Part shown: positions 19,779 to 26,204 of the stretch, piece after piece | Layout: every line of letters begins with the position of its first letter | Numbering within the stretch: the stretch's first letter is position 1 | DNA from: Pelargonium cotyledonis | Taxonomy: Eukaryota > Streptophyta > Magnoliopsida > Geraniales > Geraniaceae | Reading direction: 5' to 3' | Assembly (NCBI GenBank): GCA_036897625.1 | Contig: JAYMTA010000603.1 | Coordinates: 1 to 26,204 of the forward strand | DNA length: 26,204 nucleotides | Translations under genes and position numbers: made by a program | Notes under the pieces: generated by a model | The model's database searches: none | The model's input: the letters and a program-made list of their open reading frames with translations, nothing else | Told to the model about the DNA's origin: nothing

Positions 19779-22700
19779 CTATAGAGGCAGCATCTCCATG
19801 TTGGTGTGTGCATGGTTTGTAGACGATGGTGTGGAATCCTGGTCATCACCGGTGGTTTTCATCTCTTGCACGGGTGGCGGGTTGACTATCGTCATTGGCA
19901 TGACTGTGTTTTCCGAGAGACGTCCCTTCATTTCCCGGTGCTCTTGACATAAGGCGCACCAGTGTAAGCAGCAGTTCACCATGCAGGGGTCACAGGGTGA
20001 GTTCTGTGGCAGTCGGGAAAATAAAGTATCAGTACTGTTAGAAACAACCCATTTTTGTTCAAAAGAATTCATCAGTTCCAACAAATTCGATACAAGATCA
20101 ACAAAACCCAAGTCGATACAAGTAATCAACTGTAGGATCATAGAGAAGAGGATGAATGATGAATCAAGGGTAAGAATTAGGACTTGGGCACAAATTTAAG
20201 CGGGTTTGAGTGTTCGTGTTGACTAATCCAACCTGCTTAGTTAATCGTGTTGAAATTAACGAACTGTGCAACCAATTGGTGGCCCATTTAAGGATAAAAA
20301 GGTAATTTTATAAATATTTATAATGACCCATGTTGAATTAAATGGTTAAATATGCTAGTCATATCGGGTCAATCTGAAATCATAAATTTAATCGTGTCGG
20401 GTCGTGGCAGGTAATTTTGAACCCAATTATTAGAGTGATATGTCAACACTTTCGTAAATGGATTGTGCTCGTGTCATCTTCAACATGTTTGATAATTGAG
20501 TCATGCTCATGTAGTGATACTTTAACCAATGAAGCATATTGACTTGTTCATCATGATTGTGTTCGTGCAAGTAAAGTGAATCACCAATAGCTATGCTCAT
20601 TTTGCTTAGCAAAACCTATAAGAAATTTGTATTTGTACCTTCAGATGGTATTTTTTCTGCAAAGATTGTCGAACCAGACCAGTGTATATGCCACACATCC
20701 ACCAAGCAAAGAATAAGCCTTCACAAATAAGAAACGATGTTCTCGGGTCAACACCATGGAAGATCGCGGTGGCTGCAGCCAGAGCCATGCCACCCTCAAC
20801 ACACACAGCATGACAAATGCACGGCGTAGTCCAAGGGGTATCGTCCCTCAAGTTTTCAACATTACGACCAAATAGAACACAAGGGCAAAATAGTCCAGTC
20901 CAGCCTGTAGAGGGAGAGGTAAAATTAGAAAATTGAAATTGCATTGAACATAAATGCTTTTATAAGTAACAAACTCTTCTTTTCATTTTGTTGAACACAT
21001 ATCAAATCCTCTTACTACTTACCAGGCTGAAAAGAAATCGGAGATACATGTCACGAGATAAGAACTGCCTCCGTTTTTTTGCAAGTCCCGTTTTAGAAAT
21101 AAAAATAAGTGTCATTTCACTAATAATTTATTTTTCCAAGAGAATTTAAATGAGAGGCCAAAGAAAACAAGGTTATTTAGGTCATTTTGCACATTTTTTT
21201 TAGTGCAAATAACCTTAAAATGACACTTAATCAGAAACAAAGGTAGATACTGATTTCTAGACGAGAGTACGAAACAATAGATTACCAGTCACTGATTATA
21301 AAAGGTATACCAAAAAACAATACTAGTAGATCAGCAAGTTGTATATAAGAAATTATTTACTGAGAAAAAACTGACATAACAATGGTATGTTACGCGCATC
21401 AATAAGAGCCCTAGTATTCTAGAGTTAAGGTTCAAACCTTAGTCTTTTAAAACTCACGGGAAGTTCATCTACACGAACAATTAGATAGACGACAACTCTT
21501 TTCTCAAAGCTTAATATGTATAAAAAAAACCTTAGTAGTGTTTGGATAAAAAAAAAATTGTTCACAAATGTGAAAAATGAGATTTTCATTTTGTGTTTGG
21601 ATTATGACTATTTGGTCATGAAAATGACTTTAAAATGAGATTCTAGTTCCAATTCTTATTCTCATTTCAATTTTTTTAATCAAATGCTATCTTACTACCT
21701 TGAAGTTGAAAAACCAATAGATTTCTCCCCTTTCCCTCGCAAAATAGGTTACGATCATTGAAGAACAATTATAAACAACACATACGGTTAACAGAGAGGC
21801 TAAAGTGAATACTATACCAGACCAGGAATCTACATATTGATGCAATTTTCAGACCGAAAATGCATCAGATGTATATATATAAACTTACAACTCTCGGGAT
21901 CTTCAGCACAGCCGAAAATCCCAGTTGTCCAAGGTTCGTTGGCAGGAAACTCAAAGCTTTCAGGAAGAGGCTGCCCGCATTCGTTGCATTTGCGAACCTG
22001 CCACAGATCAACTTAACAATAAATTCACGTGTATGCATGATTTTGTGATCATATAAATAAACAAAATTTCAGCCCAATATAATAGGGATCCATAAGCATG
22101 TCATTCCTTCAAATCAACTACAATATACTGAAAATACAAAATTACAATGATGGAGTGGCTCAACACTCAAAATAAAGCAAAATCCAAAATCACTTTTTCA
22201 CATTCACACAAAAATCATTCGCGGATAAATCCTCCAAACAGAGAATTCATAGAATTTGTATTAAGAAAACATAATACAAACTAATGTAATTGACTGACAC
22301 TCAATGCTAGAAACAAAGCAAAATCCAGAATCCACACTTTACAATCACCACAAAATAGAAATTACACAAACTTCTACTCAAGTGATTCATAATTCTTTTT
22401 TCCCCTCATATTCCAAACAATACGTTCCATCAGATCCACCATAATGTATAAATCACAAAGAAGTTGGCCGCTAGTCAAAACGAAGCAAAATCCAAATTCA
22501 CCACAATACAGAGATTACACAAAAGTCTACTGCCAGTCGAAAATTCCAAACAAAGCAGTCTTTCAAGTCCACAAACAAAAAATTAAAATGAAATTGATTA
22601 TTATCACCACTCTAAACAGAGCGGTGTCCAAAACAATCCTTCAAAATCACCACAAAACAGATCATACACCAGAATCTACAGCTAACAAACCCTATAAATT

Positions 22701-23654
22701 AGGAATTAGAAGGAAAATAAATCCTTCAACCAAGGTATTCCTTCAAATCCACAACAAAAATATTGCATCGAAGTTGACTGTCACTCAAAAAAAAAAGAAG
22801 CAAAATACCAAATCACTCCTTCAAATTCACCCCAACAGAGAGTTCACGAATATCTACTGTCAAACAATCTTCCAAACAATGATTTCATGATAAAAAGTTT
22901 AAGAATAAAATCCTCGTAACAAAGCATTCCTTCAAATCCACCACAAAATAGAAATTCCAATGAAACTAATAGCCACTTGAGAATCAACACTAAGAACAAA
23001 GCAAAAACCATTATCACTCCTTCGATTTTGCCAGGAACGAAACTTACATCAAAACCTACTGTCAATCAACCCTCCAAACAAGGAATTCATACAAATTTAT
23101 AAATAAATAAAAATCCTTAAACCAAAGCATTCCTTCAAATCCACCACAAAATAGACACTCGGAAAATTCGAACAGAGCAAAATCCATAATAGATCCTTCA
23201 AATTCGCCAGAACAGAGGTAACAACAAAATATAATGCCAATCAACACTACAAACAAGGAATCCATACATTTTTTTAAAGAAAAATAATCCTCGAAACAAA
23301 GCATTCCATCAAATCCACCACACTATAGAAATTGCATCCAAATTGACTGCAAAATAGCAAAATCCACAATCACTTCTTCAAATTCAGCACAAAACATAAA
23401 AAAAAAAAAAAACACTGAAATCTACAGCAAATCAACCGTCAGAATTGAAGAGAAAAAAAACAGTAAAATCAAAATCAGCAGCTCAAAGTTCTCAAGAAAT
23501 GCAAATCAAAATCACAGTCACCACAAAAGCCTAATCTCGCACAAACCTGAGGGACGTGAATCGGTTGATTGAGCTCACCGGGCGTAATATCCTCCGCTGG
23601 CGCCTGATCTTTCGTGAGCTTCACATCCCGCGATTGCACATTCCCGTCCGACAT
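19779..23654 (-). CDS. CNR6: PLAC8-family cell number regulator, CNR6-like, 4 exons, 235 aa
   Basis: Exons: 23654-23547, 21997-21889, 20904-20639, 20003-19779 (TAG stop). Phases agree and give 235 residues; maize CNR6 is 239. Shared features are the N-terminal DVKLTKDQAPAEDITPGELN with PIHVPQ, a CxxC pair (C40, C43), PWTTGIFGC, the PLAC8 motif CWTGLFCPC (73-81, a variant of CCxxxxCPC), HGVDPRTSFL, two hydrophobic segments (about 105-120 and 128-150), the Cys-rich block CDPCMVNCCLHWCALC and QEHREMKGR (the QxxRExK motif). The family comprises small membrane proteins at the plasma membrane. Relatives control cell number and fruit size (FW2.2/CNR1), cadmium resistance (PCR) or calcium entry. The role of CNR6 itself is not firmly known. 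The short tail ends in an acidic, Ser/Thr-rich stretch. The start at 23654 is chosen by match to the family. Confidence 0.93.
20190..20480. repeat. CGTGTCGGGTC-type dispersed repeat in CNR6 intron 3
   Basis: The stretch contains GCGGGTTTGAG, TTCGTGTTGAC, AATCGTGTCGGGTCGTGGC and CCCAATTATTAGAG. These match in order the sequence at about 25270-25600, in the same orientation. It is non-coding and lies in the intron 20004-20638. Confidence 0.6.
21065..21246. mobile_element. Stowaway-like MITE in CNR6 intron 2
   Basis: The left end CTGCCTCCGTTTTTTTGCAA resembles the Stowaway consensus CTCCCTCCGT. The right end AAACAAAGGTAG is its imperfect complement. Inside, AAGTGTCATTT and AAAATGACACTT pair as inverted copies. 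The element is about 182 bp and non-coding. A clean TA target duplication is not visible, so the insertion is old or its ends have changed. Confidence 0.7.
22100..23460. repeat. CNR6 intron 1: tandem array of units of about 185 bp
   Basis: The anchor CAAATCCAC recurs at 22744, 22933, 23126 and 23310, giving spacings of 189, 193 and 184 bp. Variant anchors lie at 22564 (CAAGTCCAC) and 22431 (CAGATCCAC), and a looser one at 22110. Between anchors the order is kept: AAAGCATTCCTTCAAATCCACCAC, GAAATT, CAAAGCAAAATCC, CACTCCTTCAAATTC, CTACTGTCAATCAACC, and then CAAACAAGGAATTCAT. Copies are quite diverged and no gene is encoded. A run of about 14 A residues lies near 23400. Confidence 0.8.
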
Positions 23655-24013
23655 CGGATCTGCAACGAATCGAAGCTGTATCAACAAAATGTAACCAAAA
23701 CATCATTTCTAGCTCATTTTCTCGGCAGACAAACGAAGTGTGTTATAGTGCATTTTTACCTGTGCAGTGCAGAAATGAGAAATTGAGCAGTCAACAGCGA
23801 ATCTGATGAGAGAGGGATCGGTGGAGAAGATTTAGGATATGGACAATGGCTGAGGTTTGTGAGACTGAGTCGAATCGGTTTCGTCAACAGGACGGACTCT
23901 TTTGGTTCTATTGACTTTAGTTTTTTGTCCCTTCGGGGACATCCGATAAAGGTGTGTTTGGTTCCCGGGAAAATGGCGTGTTCTAGTATTTATTTTTATA
24001 AAGCAAAAAAAAA

Positions 24014-24049
<36 letters not shown>

Positions 24050-24108
24050 TAAATGGAACCACTTAATTTTTGCTTTAGGCTAAGCCAAACCAATAAGGTG
24101 ATGACACC
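23655..24108. other. CNR6 promoter and 5' leader region
   Basis: This stretch is upstream of the CNR6 ATG. It holds a TA/GA microsatellite at about 24013-24050 and a GTGTTTGGTTCCCGGGAAAA stretch near 23950, typical of plant short dispersed repeats. No other gene is seen. Confidence 0.5.
24013..24050. repeat. (TA)n(GA)n microsatellite
   Basis: A run of about ten TA units is followed directly by about eight GA units, upstream of the CNR6 gene. Confidence 0.95.
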
Positions 24109-24970
24109 TACTACAAGAAATTTGACATTTTATGACGGGATTTTCACTACACACATTATTTTGTCATTAATAATTATTTAATAATGACAAAAATAAAAAA
24201 TCGTCATCATTTATATTTTTTGATGACAAATTTTATCTATGTCTTCATTACTACATAATGTTGTCACTATTCAATACATTTTATGACGAAAAAGTTAATA
24301 TTGTCACTTATTGATTTGGAGGGAAGAATTAGTAACATAATTTTGGAGGGAAATTTCTTTCATGACAAAAAAATGTTAATTGATGACAATTATATCGTCA
24401 TGATAGAACATATTTTCTACGACATTTCTTATTCGTCATAATTTAGTCCAAAAAACAATGACCAAATTGATTTTGTCATATATCTCTATTTTATTGTGAC
24501 CTTATTTAAATGTTGTCACGTATATTGACATTTTTGTGACGATTTATAAATGATTGTCACCATTATGTTTGGAAGAAAAAAAACTAATAATGTAAAATTT
24601 AAGGAAGTTTTTTATTGATGAAATGATGTTAATTATGGACAATAGTTCACCGTCACAATACTTAATACTTTTTAAGACAATTCTCCTCTGTCATAAAATA
24701 ATCTAGGAAAAATGACAAAATATATTTGTCCCCGTCTTGTTGTGATGATTTTCATATAAAATCATTTATTTAAATATATCTATGAAATAAAAATGACACC
24801 AAAGTAACATTATAGTATATAATCTTTCGTGACGATTTTCTATTTTAATAAATTATTCGTGAAAAATGACGAATTTGATTATGTCATATATTTTGGCTAT
24901 GTTGAGACAATGTATAAATATTGTCATGTATTTTGATAATTTGGTGATAGTTTATAATTTTGACATAAAT
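24109..24970. mobile_element. CACTA-type transposon end with long subterminal repeats
   Basis: The stretch starts TACTACAAGAAA, close to the plant CACTA end CACTACAAGAAA. It is followed by many short direct and inverted units built on TGACGA/TCGTCA and TGACAA/TTGTCA, the usual form of CACTA subterminal regions. Blocks at about 24365-24572, 24624-24776 and 24830-24970 share an order: AATGACAAA, TGATTTTGTCATATAT, TATTGTGAC, ATGTTGTCACGTAT, TTGACATTTTTGTGACGAT. No transposase is present and the opposite end (TTTCTTGTAGTG) was not found in the window, so this is a non-autonomous or truncated copy. Confidence 0.6.
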
Positions 24971-25265
24971 AAATAAAATTTGACTTTGCTTTACCTAATT
25001 TGACTATAATCTCACGGCTAAGTTTGGCTTAAATTGGCTAAATTTGACATAAGTGGACTATAGCGAACAAATTACTAATTTTGATGTAAATAATTTAATT
25101 AAATTTGGCCCGATTCAATTATGTGTGATCTAACATCATCAAATTTAACATGATTCGACTATTTGACCTGGATGACCAATGTTGATAGCATTGACTAATT
25201 TAATCTATCTGGACTAAAATTTTCATATATTGACCTAGCCCAATTAATCTTAGAAAAAATACCAG
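24971..25265. repeat. TTTGAC-rich AT tract
   Basis: Variants of TTTGACT, TTTGGCT and TTTGACAT recur every 10-30 bases on the plus strand. The run GTTTGGCTTA (25022-25031) is the complement of TAAGCCAAAC at 24081-24090, left of the CACTA-like end, so the two may be old flanks. No coding capacity is seen. Confidence 0.4.
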
Positions 25266-25269
25266 ACAT

Positions 25270-25600
25270 TAGGGCTGACAATTTGGGTCATAACCCGTGA
25301 CACGGCACGAACACAACACGATGTTAAGCGGGTTTGGATTCAACTTAAACATCATGTTGAGCCGAGTCGTGTTAAACTAAACCCGTTTATGTAATCGTGT
25401 CGGGTCACCACAAACTCAATTATTAAACATGTCTATTGTGTCGGGTCGTGTCAACCTGCTTGTAAATAGGTTGTGTTCTTGTCGTGTAATTCAACCTATT
25501 TAATAAACGAGTAGAATTCATGTTGACCCATTTAACAGAATACTAAACTTTCAACACGAAACAAAGAAGACCCGCGAACACGAATTATCATCTCTACCAT
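25270..25600. repeat. CGTGTCGGGTC-type dispersed repeat, second copy
   Basis: GCGGGTTTGGATTCAACTT, AATCGTGTCGGGTCACC, ACTCAATTATTAAACATG, GTGTCGGGTCGTGTCAACC and GCTTGTAAATAGGTTGTGT follow in the same order as in the copy at 20190-20480. Repeats of this type are common in plant genomes and have no known product. Confidence 0.6.
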
Positions 25601-26204
25601 ACATAAAATTGTACATATTTTTCCATTTACTAAAAAGCCTTTGGTATTTCACCACCATAACATTAGTCTCACATAATGAATGGGTATTTTGGTAAAATAG
25701 TATATTCTGTGTTATACCCTACGTAGAGCCGCCGCTCTCATATAGTCTTTTCTTACTTGCTTTTTCTTTTTCCAGATTAAAGTTTTATATGAAACCCACA
25801 GTATCCAGCAGAAGTTATATAATATGACTCATATTCTCTATGTAACTAAATATTGTGCAGTACGAACTCGAGGATTCGGCGATGCACCAACTGCTCAGCG
25901 AGGTTTGATGTTTTTTATTTTAACAAACTCATTTATGCCCTCTGTCTGGTATAGTTGAGTGTTAGTCTTTAAAGGAGATAACTAATTATTTTGTTGTATA
26001 TTATCTTTTCTGCCTTCTACCTGGTTAGTTACTGGTACATACATTAATTAGTTCTTAAAAGGTTAAGAATTTTATTAGTATTTTTATAGATTAATTACTC
26101 TGGCGGTACCTGTACTATCATTAATAGACCGAAATGGTCCCTCAACTTTAAAATGGACCGTATTAGTCTCTGCAGTATCAAAAAGTGAACTCAAATGATC
26201 CTGC
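25601..26204. other. Right-hand end: no firm gene; possible plus-strand exon and a repeat fragment
   Basis: A strong polypyrimidine tract ending TTTTTCCAG lies at 25766-25775. A GC-richer 42-bp stretch (25861-25902) sits between TTGTGCAG and GTTTGATG and could be a plus-strand exon (YELEDSAMHQLLSE in one frame). No family is recognised. The last 110 bp (GGTCCCTCAACTTTAAAATG and after) look like a common plant dispersed repeat that runs off the window. Confidence 0.3.

Noticed and set aside
21521-21690. Possible MITE with GTGTTTGGAT and TCAAATGCTATC ends
   Set aside because: The ends pair over too few bases and no target duplication is visible.
22444-22890. 148-codon plus-strand frame
   Set aside because: It lies wholly inside the intron 1 array, is Lys/Asn/Gln-rich as expected from AT-rich repeats, and has no recognisable domain.
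22844-23304. Two repeated minus-strand frames rich in Phe, Leu and CGGFEGML
   Set aside because: They come from translating the tandem units in CNR6 intron 1; no consistent start or splice support.
23832-24062. Minus-strand frame with Tyr-Ile repeats
   Set aside because: The Tyr-Ile run is only the translated TA microsatellite.

Overview
This is a nuclear window from a flowering plant, most likely a eudicot. It is AT-rich, and its genes are split into many short exons with GT-AG (twice GC-AG) introns. All four genes match well-known plant protein families. I assembled the exon chains by hand: every internal exon has a splice acceptor and donor, and the phases agree throughout. No prokaryotic feature, CRISPR array, tRNA or rRNA gene was seen. 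The species cannot be named from the sequence.

All four protein genes are on the minus strand. From right to left, in transcription direction, they are as follows. (1) CNR6-like PLAC8 cell number regulator, 23654-19779, 4 exons, 235 aa. (2) TIP5;1 tonoplast aquaporin, 18314-16418, 3 exons, 249 aa. (3) CCT1, the alpha subunit of the cytosolic chaperonin TRiC/CCT, 15400-8997, 17 exons, 540 aa. (4) NOA1/RIF1, a circularly permuted chloroplast GTPase, 7870-145, 12 exons visible and the last part cut off by the window edge. The genes have unrelated functions and are not an operon. In Arabidopsis, NOA1 (At3g47450) and TIP5;1 (At3g47440) are neighbours, so this looks like old microsynteny with CCT1 lying between them.

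The rest is introns, intergenic DNA and repeats. NOA1 introns hold an LTR/TRIM-like remnant, a TIR element and two copies of a foldback element. CCT1 intron 2 has a tandem duplication. CNR6 intron 2 holds a Stowaway-like MITE. The first introns of NOA1 and CNR6 are degenerate tandem arrays. The right-hand 2 kb (24100-26204) has no convincing gene. It holds a CACTA-transposon-like end with long subterminal repeats, a TTTGAC-rich tract and a copy of a CGTGTCGGGTC dispersed repeat.

The most interesting signals are two GC-AG introns with identical donors in CCT1, a 21-nt micro-exon just before the NOA1 P-loop, and first-intron arrays that carry motifs resembling intron-mediated-enhancement signals. 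I did not find a clearly new biological system.
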